From the IMG/VR virus record IMGVR_UViG_3300046804_003503, positions 1 through 64,000 of that record: DNA of 64,000 nt; one strand, written 5' to 3'. Source of the DNA: a virus. The notes under the pieces were generated by a model that saw only the letters and a program-made list of their open reading frames with translations, ran no database searches and had not been told where the DNA came from. The translations under genes were made by a program, and so were the position numbers. Shown here piece by piece: positions 28,374 through 38,500 of the stretch (its first letter is position 1; each line of letters begins with the position of its first letter).

Positions 28374-31300
28374 CAACTTTTTATTTAGATTATGAAAGTG
28401 GGAACGATAATTATGGAGGTACTAGTTTTAATTTATTAGCCTCTGGCAGCGATGGAGCTATAACGTCCTCAACCTTTAGTTCCGCAACAGCCAATTTCCC
28501 CAACGACAATACTATTGCTCCATTAAAAAATATTTGTTGGTATAGTAATTTTTGGTTTGGGTATGGTAGCTATAATGGATGTCGATTACTAAGTTTAGAT
28601 TATTATGTTGATGATAATATAACTGGACCAACAGGATTAAGTTCTTATATTTATTATCTACAAGAATATCCATCACTCACAACCCATTCAGTCAGAACTA
28701 ATTATAATTTTACCATAGCAAATAGTACGCAATATACTTGTTCTGTTTATATAAAAAGCAATGGTAGAAATAAAATTATTTTTCAATGGACGAATGATAC
28801 TGCAAAATCAGCACGATTTAATCTATCTAATGGAACAGTTGAGGCAACAGGAGCCAGCGCATCAGCCGCAATAAGTGATGCTGGAAATGGATGGTATAGA
28901 TTAAGTATGACTATTACTTCATCAGCATCGGCAAGCGGTGATTTATTTGCATTTTATATGGAACAAGATAGCTATAGTGGCTTAGATGCTGCTAACGTTA
29001 ATTATGATGGTGATCCAACAAAGGGAATATATTTTACTGCTGTTCAAATTGAAGCAGCAAGTTCTGTTTCCAGTTATGAGACTCCTCCTGGACAAATACT
29101 AAGCATATTTAATGGAACTATATATGCTTATTATCATATAATAGCTAGAATTAATAGTACTAGTTTAACTATAGCAGCATTGAGCGGTGGAACAGCATTG
29201 GCTAACACAAGTGCTAGACAATATTATATTGGTGGTCGCATACAAACATTCACAAGTGGTTTAACTGCTGCTAGATTAGTTGGTGGAGATATTATTAGGA
29301 CTAAAGCTAGTCCAGACCCAACTAGTATTGGCAACGCCACATGGAGTGGAACAGGATCTTTTCCAACAATTTCTATAGCATCGTCAACTAATGCTACCCC
29401 CATAGCGATAACCACATCGTCGGCTCATGGATATTCGACAGGAGATACTGTATTTATATGCGATCATACCACGAATACCAATGCTAACGGAACATGGGAA
29501 ATTACTGTTACTGGTTCTACAACTTTTACATTAACCGGCTCTACTGGAAATGGTGTCGGAGGAGCAGCAGGAACATCAAGAAAAGCAACAAATTGTGTAG
29601 TTAGGCTAGCATCGGCTCTGACTGAAAATATTGCTAGTCATGGAAATATTGGAGAAGGGCGTACAGCATGGACAGCAACAACCAACAATACTGCTACAAC
29701 ATCAGCTACTACTAAACAGGGAAATGTATCCGATAGTATATCAATTGGTGCTGCTTTTACTACAGGATTAGTAGCTTATAAATCATTTTCTGCCAAAGAT
29801 TTAAGTGGATATCAACAATTAAGCTTTTACATACATCAAACAGCAGGATCAGTAGCAACCAGCGGTCAACTACAATTAAAATTATGTAGTGATACAGCTG
29901 GAGCAACCGCTGTAAATACTTTTAATATTCCAGCTCTAGGAACATTAAACTGTTGGCATCCATTTACTATAGACCTAGGATCTAATCTTGGTAATAGTAT
30001 ACAAAGCGTGGCTTTATATGCCACAAGTGACCTTGGCGCTCAAACAATACTTTTAAGTAATATAATTGCCTGTAAATCTAGTTCAAGTGCCGATTCATTA
30101 AGTTTAACATCTCTCGTTGGTAAAAATACTACGAATGAAAGTTGGTATCCGATACAAAGTATAGTTGGAACCAGAGTTATTATAGACGGAAGACTAGCCA
30201 CAGTACCCATTTTATCTACTCAAGGAAACTTTCCAAAAGGATATTATGGAACTACTGAAACCATAACAACATATAAAAGAGAAACTATTAAAACCCCACC
30301 GCAGAGTGCTGCTGGTAATGGTGTTCATATAATTAATGACTCGGCTAGTCATTTTACTCCAAATATAAGTGTTGAAGGCGGTTATGACAGAACAAATATG
30401 AGTACTCAAAGTGGAATAACTTTTTACGATGGTGTTAATGGATTAGGTTATGGTATTTCACAATCTAGTAGATCTGGATGGAGTTTTAAAAAATTAGGAT
30501 TTACTAGATATGACAGATTATATGTTCAAAATTCTTGGTTTTGTTATTTTAAAGATTTTTATCTTACAGCAACAACTAATCATTTTAATTTACCAACAGC
30601 AAGTATGTTTTGTAAATTTGAAAATGTATTTTGTAATAATAATTATATAGGATTAGCTGGAGATTTTGGTTTTAATATGCATAAATTTACTAATTGTTAT
30701 TTTCTTAATAATAATTTAAGAGGTTTAGACTTAAGTACATATAATAATAATATCTGGAATAGTTGTTATTTTAATAATAATGGTGGATATGGTATGCTTG
30801 CTAGCGCTGGAGGATCTAATAATACTTGGAATAGTTGTCAATTTATAAATAATCAATTAGAAGCGTATAGAACACAAGGTTTATCATTTAATGATACTTT
30901 TAATAATTGTACAACTTCAGGAAATATTAGTAATGCTTTTTATAGCTTTGGTGGAACTATATATTTAAATAATTGTTTGATTAATGAAAGTACAGAATTT
31001 GGATTTTATGGTCAAGCAGATGGAAGGATATATTGCTCTAATCATGATAATACAAGTAATAATTGGTATATATATACTGATGGTGGATTAATACGTCCAC
31101 AAACTAGTGTTAGACGCACTAACAGTGGATATGCTTGGAGTATGGCTCCTAACACAGATTATAGAAGAGATAATTACCCATTAGGATTTCCGATAAGTAA
31201 AGTTGCTGTTAGTGCTAATAGTCTTGTTACTTTTAAAGCATGGATGAGGCGTACAAACTCTGGTTTAGTTATGAGATTAAGATTGAAGGGTGGACAAATA

Positions 31301-31474
31301 GCTGGAGTATCTAGCGACGTAATTAGTTATATGACGGCCGCTTCTGATACATGGGAGCAAGTATCACTAAGTTTTACTCCAACAGAGGATGGTGTTGTTG
31401 AAATATTAGCAGAATGTTGGGGCGGCACTACATATACAGGCTATATTGATGATCTTACTATAATACAAGCATAA
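28370..31474 (+). CDS. Large tail spike or fibre with beta-helix domain, 1034 aa
   Basis: Several modules: beta-rich N-terminal domains containing a carbohydrate-binding-like segment (residues about 120-240), a central beta-sandwich with ATPIAITTSSAHGYSTGDTV, and from about 640 to 890 a right-handed parallel beta-helix recognisable by Asn- and Cys-rich rungs (FTNCYFLNNNLRGLDLS, NSCYFNNNGGYGML, NSCQFINNQLEAY). A C-terminal discoidin-like or carbohydrate-binding domain closes it. Beta-helix spikes often bind or cut polysaccharide; no catalytic pair can be named. Confidence 0.8.
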   Translation: MTTFYLDYESGNDNYGGTSFNLLASGSDGAITSSTFSSATANFPNDNTIAPLKNICWYSNFWFGYGSYNGCRLLSLDYYVDDNITGPTGLSSYIYYLQEYPSLTTHSVRTNYNFTIANSTQYTCSVYIKSNGRNKIIFQWTNDTAKSARFNLSNGTVEATGASASAAISDAGNGWYRLSMTITSSASASGDLFAFYMEQDSYSGLDAANVNYDGDPTKGIYFTAVQIEAASSVSSYETPPGQILSIFNGTIYAYYHIIARINSTSLTIAALSGGTALANTSARQYYIGGRIQTFTSGLTAARLVGGDIIRTKASPDPTSIGNATWSGTGSFPTISIASSTNATPIAITTSSAHGYSTGDTVFICDHTTNTNANGTWEITVTGSTTFTLTGSTGNGVGGAAGTSRKATNCVVRLASALTENIASHGNIGEGRTAWTATTNNTATTSATTKQGNVSDSISIGAAFTTGLVAYKSFSAKDLSGYQQLSFYIHQTAGSVATSGQLQLKLCSDTAGATAVNTFNIPALGTLNCWHPFTIDLGSNLGNSIQSVALYATSDLGAQTILLSNIIACKSSSSADSLSLTSLVGKNTTNESWYPIQSIVGTRVIIDGRLATVPILSTQGNFPKGYYGTTETITTYKRETIKTPPQSAAGNGVHIINDSASHFTPNISVEGGYDRTNMSTQSGITFYDGVNGLGYGISQSSRSGWSFKKLGFTRYDRLYVQNSWFCYFKDFYLTATTNHFNLPTASMFCKFENVFCNNNYIGLAGDFGFNMHKFTNCYFLNNNLRGLDLSTYNNNIWNSCYFNNNGGYGMLASAGGSNNTWNSCQFINNQLEAYRTQGLSFNDTFNNCTTSGNISNAFYSFGGTIYLNNCLINESTEFGFYGQADGRIYCSNHDNTSNNWYIYTDGGLIRPQTSVRRTNSGYAWSMAPNTDYRRDNYPLGFPISKVAVSANSLVTFKAWMRRTNSGLVMRLRLKGGQIAGVSSDVISYMTAASDTWEQVSLSFTPTEDGVVEILAECWGGTTYTGYIDDLTIIQA

Positions 31475-31482
31475 GGTGAAAT

Positions 31483-31659
31483 ATGAATTACAAAATTACT
31501 GAAGTTTTTCTTGATCCTGCTGACAAATACAGAGTACGAGTAGTGGTTGATGAAAATTCAACTCAATTTTTTAAATTTGATCACTATCCAACTCAAGAAG
31601 AAGTCAATATTGTAGTTGAAAATTATTTACAATCATTAAATGCAGAAAATATTGTCTAA
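31483..31659 (+). CDS. Hypothetical protein, 58 aa
   Basis: MNYKITEVFLDPADKYRVRV opens a 58-residue acidic protein that looks like strand-strand-helix (FFKFDHYPTQEEVNIVVENY). AAGGTG lies just before the ATG, nine bases after the spike stop. Function unknown; it ends the fibre block. Confidence 0.65.
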   Translation: MNYKITEVFLDPADKYRVRVVVDENSTQFFKFDHYPTQEEVNIVVENYLQSLNAENIV

Positions 31660-31729
31660 TTTTGAATATAATTTCACATATACAAAAATATCCATAAAGT
31701 TAAGTATTTAACGTTATTATAAAGTTTTT

Positions 31730-31741
31730 GTGTATATTATC
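31730..31741 (+). promoter_or_regulatory. Candidate late promoter GTGTATATTATC
   Basis: Lies 36 bp before the protease/scaffold ATG in an otherwise empty 106-bp gap that also contains AACGTTAT (31709-31716). No -35 box. Confidence 0.5.
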
Positions 31742-31765
31742 TGTGAGAGACACCATGAGGAAAAT

Positions 31766-33175
31766 ATGAAAATATATGCACAAGAAATAGCTGACGGCCT
31801 AGAAGAACGTATCAATAGCGATACTACTGTTGCTTATTGTTCTCCAGCTGTTTTGAGTAATGAAACTAATCAAATTAAAAAGTTACTTGATAAAGTAAAA
31901 GCATCAAGTAATCCAAATCAAATAGATTTATACTATATCAAATCTATATTAGTTTCTACTGGGTGGAATAAAAACGATGATGTTTTTGATCCTGCTCAAA
32001 CTTGGGCGGCTCGCAGTACCCCAGAAGATAAACAATTCAACTTAATGCATAATGAAAACGATATAATAGGACATATTACTGGATGTTATGTTATTGATCA
32101 CGATGGAAATAAAATCGGCGCATCTGAAAATGATGCTACACCATCTGAATTCGATATAGTAACAGAAGCTGTAATTTATAATAGCTGGACAAATCCAGAA
32201 AACAGAGAGAGGATGAGAAAGATTATATCAGAGATAGAAGAGGGCAAATGGTTCGTTTCTATGGAATGTCTATTTGCCGGATTTGATTATGCTGTAAAGG
32301 ATACCGGTGGTTTAACCAAAGTAGTAGCCCGAAGCGAAGAGTCAGCATTTTTAACCAAACACTTAAGAGCGTATGGTGGTACAGGAGAATACGAAGGCTA
32401 TCAAATTGGTAGATTATTAAGAGATATTTCATTTTCTGGTAAAGGTTTAGTATCTAGACCAGCAAATCCAAGAAGTATCATTCTTGATTCTAGCAAAGCT
32501 TTCTCTGTTAAAGAAGAACAAACTATTTCCAATGTTTTAGAAGGAGAAGTTAATATGTCAGATACTAACGAAGAGAAGCAGCTAGAAGTTGCCACAGTGG
32601 CAGAGCAAGCTGCAACTGTTGTTGAAGAAGTAAAAGTCGATACTCAGGTTTCTGATTTAGAAGCTACTTTAGCTGCTAAAGAAACTGAACTTCAAGCTTA
32701 TGCTTCAAAAGTAGCAACATTAGAAGAAACCCTTGCTAATTTACAAAAAGAATTAGCTGGTATGAATAAAGAAATGGAAGATATGAAGAAGAAAGAGAAA
32801 ATGAAGGCTCGCAAAGAAAAACTAGGCTATGCTGGTTTTGAGGGCGACGAAATCGAAGAAGCTCTTTCTCTTTATGATGCTTTAGCTGATGATGCTTTTG
32901 ATGCTGTTGTAAATATGCATGAAAAGCAGTTAGCCAAAGTTAAGAAGATGGGCGATCAGCCAAAGAAGAAGTTCCAAGAAAAAATTCAAGAAGATGAGCC
33001 AATGGAAGAAGATAATCCCAAGGCATCTGTAGCCGAAGAGACTACAGAACAAATCTTCGAAGAAGTAAAAACAACAGAAGCCACTCTAGTAGCTGCTTCT
33101 GATGAAGTCGATGAAGTCGAGGCCACAAGAGCTAGTGTGGCAGAGTGGCTAACAAATAACGTTTTACGTAAGTGA
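31766..33175 (+). CDS. Prohead protease fused to scaffold, 469 aa
   Basis: The first ~255 residues look like the assemblin-type protease of tailed phages: His95 in NLMHNENDIIGHI, Ser at about 164 in KWFVSMECLFAG, and the closing segment ISFSGKGLVSRPANPRSII. The rest is a scaffold: a Glu/Lys-rich coiled coil (about 290-365) and a long acidic tail. Fused protease-scaffold genes directly before decoration and capsid genes are common. GAGGAAAAT precedes the ATG at 31766. An internal ribosome site begins a scaffold-only product at 32555. Confidence 0.78.
   Translation: MKIYAQEIADGLEERINSDTTVAYCSPAVLSNETNQIKKLLDKVKASSNPNQIDLYYIKSILVSTGWNKNDDVFDPAQTWAARSTPEDKQFNLMHNENDIIGHITGCYVIDHDGNKIGASENDATPSEFDIVTEAVIYNSWTNPENRERMRKIISEIEEGKWFVSMECLFAGFDYAVKDTGGLTKVVARSEESAFLTKHLRAYGGTGEYEGYQIGRLLRDISFSGKGLVSRPANPRSIILDSSKAFSVKEEQTISNVLEGEVNMSDTNEEKQLEVATVAEQAATVVEEVKVDTQVSDLEATLAAKETELQAYASKVATLEETLANLQKELAGMNKEMEDMKKKEKMKARKEKLGYAGFEGDEIEEALSLYDALADDAFDAVVNMHEKQLAKVKKMGDQPKKKFQEKIQEDEPMEEDNPKASVAEETTEQIFEEVKTTEATLVAASDEVDEVEATRASVAEWLTNNVLRK
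32555..33175 (+). CDS. Nested scaffold protein from an internal start, 206 aa
   Basis: An in-frame ATG at 32555 (MSDTNEEKQLEVATVAEQ) is preceded by AAGGAG at the correct distance and lies exactly where the protease domain ends. This is the arrangement of lambda C/Nu3, where a scaffold is made from the 3' end of the protease gene. The product is acidic and coiled-coil, and would be removed from the prohead by proteolysis. Inferred from sequence; not shown to be expressed. Confidence 0.6.
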   Translation: MSDTNEEKQLEVATVAEQAATVVEEVKVDTQVSDLEATLAAKETELQAYASKVATLEETLANLQKELAGMNKEMEDMKKKEKMKARKEKLGYAGFEGDEIEEALSLYDALADDAFDAVVNMHEKQLAKVKKMGDQPKKKFQEKIQEDEPMEEDNPKASVAEETTEQIFEEVKTTEATLVAASDEVDEVEATRASVAEWLTNNVLRK

Positions 33176-33192
33176 TATAAAGGAGAAAAACT

Positions 33193-33660
33193 ATGGCCCT
33201 AAAAGCAGATAGATATGAGTTTCAAACTGATATCAGTTTCTTCTACAATGCCGGAACTGCTACTCGCGGTGGCGTCGTTGTACATGATACAGCCGGTTCT
33301 GGCGCAGCTATGGATCAAGGTGTAAATCTTGTTAAGTATGCTGCCGCTACATCGGCAACTGTTCCAGTTGGTATTTTACTAAACGATGTAGTAAACAAGG
33401 ATCTAACCCGTACCCACCTTAATCAGTATAAGGATGAAGTACAGAAGGGTGGCAAGGTTACAGTACTCCGCAAGGGTTACGTTGTAACAAACAATATCAC
33501 TGGTTCACCATCTGCCGGTTCACTCGCTTATGCTTGCCATGTAAATGCTGGCAATCTTCGTGGCGATAGCCCCGGTAGTTCTGGCGTACTAGCCGTTGGT
33601 CGTTTCCTTACCAGTAAGGATGCCGATGGTTATGCCAAAGTAGAAGTAAACCTCCCCTGA
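33193..33660 (+). CDS. Capsid decoration protein, 155 aa
   Basis: A Gly/Ala/Val-rich, beta-rich protein between scaffold and major capsid gene, the position and size of head decoration (lambda D-like) proteins. GVVVHDTAGSGAAMDQGVNL and VPVGILLNDVVNKD are typical of this class. AAAGGAG precedes the ATG. Codons are richer in C- and G-ending forms than in the fibres, which suits a highly expressed protein. Confidence 0.7.
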   Translation: MALKADRYEFQTDISFFYNAGTATRGGVVVHDTAGSGAAMDQGVNLVKYAAATSATVPVGILLNDVVNKDLTRTHLNQYKDEVQKGGKVTVLRKGYVVTNNITGSPSAGSLAYACHVNAGNLRGDSPGSSGVLAVGRFLTSKDADGYAKVEVNLP

Positions 33661-33687
33661 TCATAATATAACAAAGGAGAATTAAAC

Positions 33688-34695
33688 ATGCCAATAACTG
33701 AAAGACCTAGCGATGACTTTATCGCTCTCCTACGCAAGTCAGGGGATGCCGATATCAATGTAGCAATGGCCGCTCAACGCGAGTTTGCCAAAGCTTTGGA
33801 ACTCCCTCTTCGTAAGGGCGTTTTAGGTGGTAATATCCTCGGTAATATCTTTGAAACCATCAACGTGGAAGCCGGTTCAACAACTGAATTTCCTCTTGAT
33901 CTTATCTCTCCCGGCCTAGAAGGTGAGCATGTTGCTTACACCAATCCCGGCCATGGTAGGATTCCAGAGCGTTCAGTCGAAGGCGACTACGTAATGATTC
34001 CAACCTACACAATCGCTTCATCGGTTGACTATCTACTTCGTTTTGCCCGCGAAGCCAGATGGGATATCGTTGGTCGCGCTATGCAGGTGATGGAAGCTGG
34101 CTTTACCAAGAAGATGAACGACGATGGCTGGCACACAATTCTAGCCGCTGGCGTTGATCGTAACATCCTAGTTTATGACGCTGATGCAACAGCTGGTCTA
34201 TTCTCAAAGAGACTAGTATCACTAATGCAAACAGTGATGCGTCGTAACTCGGGCGGTAACTCTGCATCAGTTGGTCGTGGTCGCTTAACAGATATCTATC
34301 TATCGCCCGAAGCTTTAGAAGATATTCGTAATTGGGGTCTAGATCAAGTTGACGATGTTACTCGTCGCGAAATCTACAATGCCGCTCCAGACGGTTCGGT
34401 AATCACAAGAGTATTTGGTGTTAATCTTCATGACCTAGATGAACTAGGCGAAGGTCAACAGTACCAAAACTTTGTAACTAGCGACCTTGGCGGCGCTGTT
34501 CAGACAAGCGACGTTGAACTCGTTGTTGGCCTTGATCAGTCAATGAACGATAGCTTCGTAATGCCCGTTAAGCAACAGCTACAGGTCTTCGAAGATCCAA
34601 CTCTACATCGTCAGCAGCGCGCTGGCTATTACGGTTGGGCTGAACTTGGCTTTGGTGTTCTAGACAATCGTAGAATCATTCTTGGTTCTTTCTGA
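33688..34695 (+). CDS. Major capsid protein, 335 aa
   Basis: Context (protease/scaffold, decoration, this gene, terminator) and strongly biased codons identify the shell protein. The N-terminal 40 residues are helical and charged. The segment AREARWDIVGRAMQVMEAGF with the W-H-T-I-L-A-A-G following matches the long spine helix region of HK97-fold capsids, and DIYLSPEALEDIRNWGLDQV is also typical of this class. AAAGGAG precedes the ATG. A rho-independent terminator follows 28 bases after the stop. Confidence 0.85.
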   Translation: MPITERPSDDFIALLRKSGDADINVAMAAQREFAKALELPLRKGVLGGNILGNIFETINVEAGSTTEFPLDLISPGLEGEHVAYTNPGHGRIPERSVEGDYVMIPTYTIASSVDYLLRFAREARWDIVGRAMQVMEAGFTKKMNDDGWHTILAAGVDRNILVYDADATAGLFSKRLVSLMQTVMRRNSGGNSASVGRGRLTDIYLSPEALEDIRNWGLDQVDDVTRREIYNAAPDGSVITRVFGVNLHDLDELGEGQQYQNFVTSDLGGAVQTSDVELVVGLDQSMNDSFVMPVKQQLQVFEDPTLHRQQRAGYYGWAELGFGVLDNRRIILGSF

Positions 34696-34722
34696 TATAG
34701 TCTATAAATATCAATCACAATT

Positions 34723-34756
34723 AAGCCATCCTCAAGAGATTGGGGGTGGCTTTTTT
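34723..34756 (+). terminator. Rho-independent terminator after the capsid gene
   Basis: AAGCCATCC and GGGTGGCTT form a stem with a short AAGAG-containing loop, followed by TTTTTT (34751-34756). The GTGTATAATAGA motif begins at the next base, so termination and restart are back to back. Confidence 0.85.
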
Positions 34757-34768
34757 GTGTATAATAGA
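34757..34768 (+). promoter_or_regulatory. Candidate late promoter GTGTATAATAGA
   Basis: Immediately follows the terminator and lies 51 bp before the next ATG; AACGTTAT follows at 34774. This position is the strongest evidence that the motif is a promoter. Confidence 0.6.
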
Positions 34769-34807
34769 GTAGATAACGTTATTTAAGGATAAGAATAGGA
34801 GAAATAT

Positions 34808-35509
34808 ATGGCCGCACTATCGGATTATCTTGAGTCTGGTCTTCTAAGTCACCTCTTTAGAAATACTGCTTTTCCCAGACCAGCCACAATAGCAATTGCT
34901 TTAACTAGCGGTGTGCCTAGAGATTCTGACACTGGTGAAACTATTTTGGAATTGCCATCTGGAGTTTATAGTGGATACGATTGGGTTCCAACAAATTATA
35001 AGCGTATTTCTCTTGGGCCTCCAGCTTCTAACGGAGATGCTACTTGGAATCTTGTTGGTTTAGATAACGCAACAGCATATAGCGTTTCTGGAAGAAGGCA
35101 CGACAATACTCCATCATATTTTTATCCACTCTATCTTAGTTCAACGGTAGCCAATACCGTTAGTAAAGCTGCCGGTGGAGCAGAAACGAGTACAGAATAT
35201 CAATTTGCAGAATTTCCTTCTGTTAAATTTTATGCTCCAAATGCAATTAATTCATTCAACTCGGGTGTATTAGTTAAGTCTATGTATCAAGATTATGAAG
35301 GTAATGGATTTATTCGAAATAAAAATCAACTTGTATTTGATACAGCATTGACTGAATGGGGCTGGGTTTCTGGCATTGCAATAGTTGACCATGGCACTGT
35401 TGGTTCTGGCAAATTATTGATGTATGCACCGTTAGCAAATCCACGATATGTATTTTTAGGAGATAATATAAGATTTGATAGTAATTCGTTAGAAATCAGT
35501 CTAAAATAA
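34808..35509 (+). CDS. Conserved phage tail-fibre-like protein, 233 aa
   Basis: The start ALSDYLESGLLSHLFRNTAF with PRPATIAIALTSG is the hallmark of a widespread phage virion family, often annotated as a fibre-like or head-tail protein. The body is beta-rich, and WGWVSGIAIVDHGTVGSGKL near residue 200 matches the family's conserved end. Exact position in the virion is unknown. AGGAGAAAT precedes the ATG. First gene after the capsid terminator. Confidence 0.75.
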   Translation: MAALSDYLESGLLSHLFRNTAFPRPATIAIALTSGVPRDSDTGETILELPSGVYSGYDWVPTNYKRISLGPPASNGDATWNLVGLDNATAYSVSGRRHDNTPSYFYPLYLSSTVANTVSKAAGGAETSTEYQFAEFPSVKFYAPNAINSFNSGVLVKSMYQDYEGNGFIRNKNQLVFDTALTEWGWVSGIAIVDHGTVGSGKLLMYAPLANPRYVFLGDNIRFDSNSLEISLK

Positions 35510-35521
35510 CTGGAACTTAAA

Positions 35522-38500
35522 ATGATATTAAGCAAGTCCCAGCTTCTTAATAATATCAACGCAGAAATTTCTGATCAGTCATATGGTCAAATAAGTCCGT
35601 ATGATATTAGACATAATCTTATAGATATTGTAGATTCTATACATAATCTTACTCTTTCAAATGACTTAAAAAGTCTAAACTTTGCCACATTTCCTACCGG
35701 TAATACTGTAGTTGGTCAATCCGCTTTAGAAAATTTCAAAACTACGGTTGGATCTACTAGTTCCGACAATACTGCTATAGGAAATTATGCTCTAAGATCA
35801 AGCTATCAAAGCTCAAAAAATACCGCCGTTGGATCTCAATCCTTATCCTGTAATGTGTATGGAGAAGGAAATATTGGAGTAGGTTACAATGCATTAGGCG
35901 GCAATACAGTTGGTCATCTCAATATTGGTATTGGAAATTTTGCTTTAAATAACAATAAGTCTGGCCAAGGCAATATAGCTATAGGTCATGGCGCTGGATA
36001 CTATACATCAAAAAATACCAGCCATCAATTGTTTATTGGTTATCATCCAGTAGATGAGCAACATATATGTGATAATCCACATGGCGACGGGTGGATGCCA
36101 CTGATTTATGGCGATCTATCTAGCATAAAACTTGGAATTGGCACAAGAATTTTAAATAATTATGGAATATTACATGTTGGTGGAAATATTTTGCCCTCTG
36201 GCGGCGATATTAGCACTTTAGGACACAGTTTATATCCATGGAAAAATTTATATCTTTCAAAATCTATTGAGTTTAGCAATCTATCATCCATTTTTTCCAG
36301 TGGTACTTCATTGCTTATTTCAAATAATAGCATTTATCCAAGTACTACTGAAAAATACAATTTTGGTTCACCTGTATACTCTTGGTGTTCTGGATATTTT
36401 AAAGATTTAGTTGTAACTGGCAGAGCCACAATCAATGAATTAATAACTCTACAAAGCTCAGTTTATACCAATAAAATACTTTATCTTGCAACAAATAATG
36501 GTGGAATGCCAATATTAAGTGACGATCAATTAAATGATGGCGGTATACTCTTAAAGTCAACAACTACTTATCAATCTAGCCCAGATGTTTTTAGTTTAAA
36601 AGAATATAAAATTTCTTTTCAACCACAATCAGAAGGTGTGCCATGTTTTGCTGGAGATTTCAATGCCACATGGTATAGCAATATAAATTTTAAAGTGCCA
36701 AGTGATAGATATATTCAAACAAATAATATTATATCCTATGATATATCATCTTTGAATAATGGAGATTGTTTTGGTTTATTCTTCAAAACTGGACGTTCAT
36801 ATATTTCTCGTAAAAAAATATTAAATATTAATCCAAGTTTATCAGAGGGCCACATAGCTGGCATAGGAAATGTAAATTTTATTTCTAATTCTGGTGAAGC
36901 TAATGATTATAGCCTATCTATTTCTTCATTAGAGTCAGGTGTTAATGTTAGTCAAAGATTTTTAACTGGAACAAAATCTAGAATAAAAGATATTACTAAT
37001 AATAACAAAGATAAACTCTGTGGTTTTGAAATCAAATATATTGATAATTTTAACAATACCCGGCTGAATGATAGATTAGTTTTTGGTTCATATAACAATA
37101 CATCTAATTTTGTAAACGGTTTGATTTTGATGAAAGACTCAACCGATGGTGCTGTTCTTTCTGTTACAAATATACCAGAATATACAGAATATGTTTTGCC
37201 AAATACCATCTTCAATGTGAGATCTAAAAATGATTGTGTTGCTAGATTCACCGCCGAAAGCAACGGTTACTATAAAGCTTCTATCGAATTATTGGGTGGC
37301 AATAATTGTTTATCTAGCGGGCTAGAAATTGCTTATTTAAATAATAGTGGTATTGCTGATTTTAATATATACAAAAATGAACTCAAGACCAACGCTATCA
37401 GAATAACTGATAGTGGAACAATGGGAATATTCTCAAGCGGTATAACTAATGAAGTCATTACTATTGGTCACTCTGGAATGCGCAATATTCCAGCTATATC
37501 ACTGAAAGATAGTCAATACATTACTGATATAAATGTTATACCATCAAGTGGTTATGGTAAGATATACAATATTAAAAATGATCAATTCCATGCCAAGCAA
37601 CACAATAATCTTGTTTTCATGGACAGTTCTGGAAATTCTTTCAATTTAGTTGTAAATAAGAATGATAGCATAGATGGCAGAGCAGTATTTACAAACTCAA
37701 GTGGAAATACATTTGCTGGATATGAGTCTCCATCTGGAAGATTCAATATCAATGACGCAGTAATAGACAATACATCTTATGGATATAGATCGTTATATCG
37801 ATTCAGATCTGGCTCTGGAAATATATCAATTGGCACAAATGCTTTAGATACATTGGTTAGTGGTAACAATAATTTAATAATTGGTAAATACGCCGGTAGC
37901 GGACTAGTGAATTCATACAATAATATTGTTATTGGTAATCTATCTTTTAACAGACAGTCAGAATTAATCAATACTAGTGGAAATATCATTATAGGAAATA
38001 ATGGGGTTGGCAATTCTGTAAGTGGATCTTATAATTTTGCTCTTGGATATACTGAAAACATTGTTTTGTTAGAAGGTAAGCTTGGACCCACTAACAATGA
38101 TAAGCGACTCATATTACCAAGTGGTGGAAAACTATATATAAATAATAATGATAATACAGAAGGCTTATGCATTAAGTCTAATGTTATTGAAATTATAGAT
38201 AGTGGCGGCAGTGATTATCCAGAAAATACCTTAACTTTCACTTTTATTGGTAATAAATCAAGCAATTTATTAACATTAGATCATAATGCTGCGTCTTCGG
38301 TATATGCTGGCGATTGGAGATATCCAACCATCATAACCAATAGTAATGTGAAGTATAATGACTATTTTTGGTTCCCAACTAGCGGACAACTTTCCGATTT
38401 ACCTCCGCAACCATACGCGAGATTAAATGGAAATCTTCAAATCAAAGGCAATATACAGTTCGCTGATGGAACATATATTGGAAGCACTAAGCCAATACAG

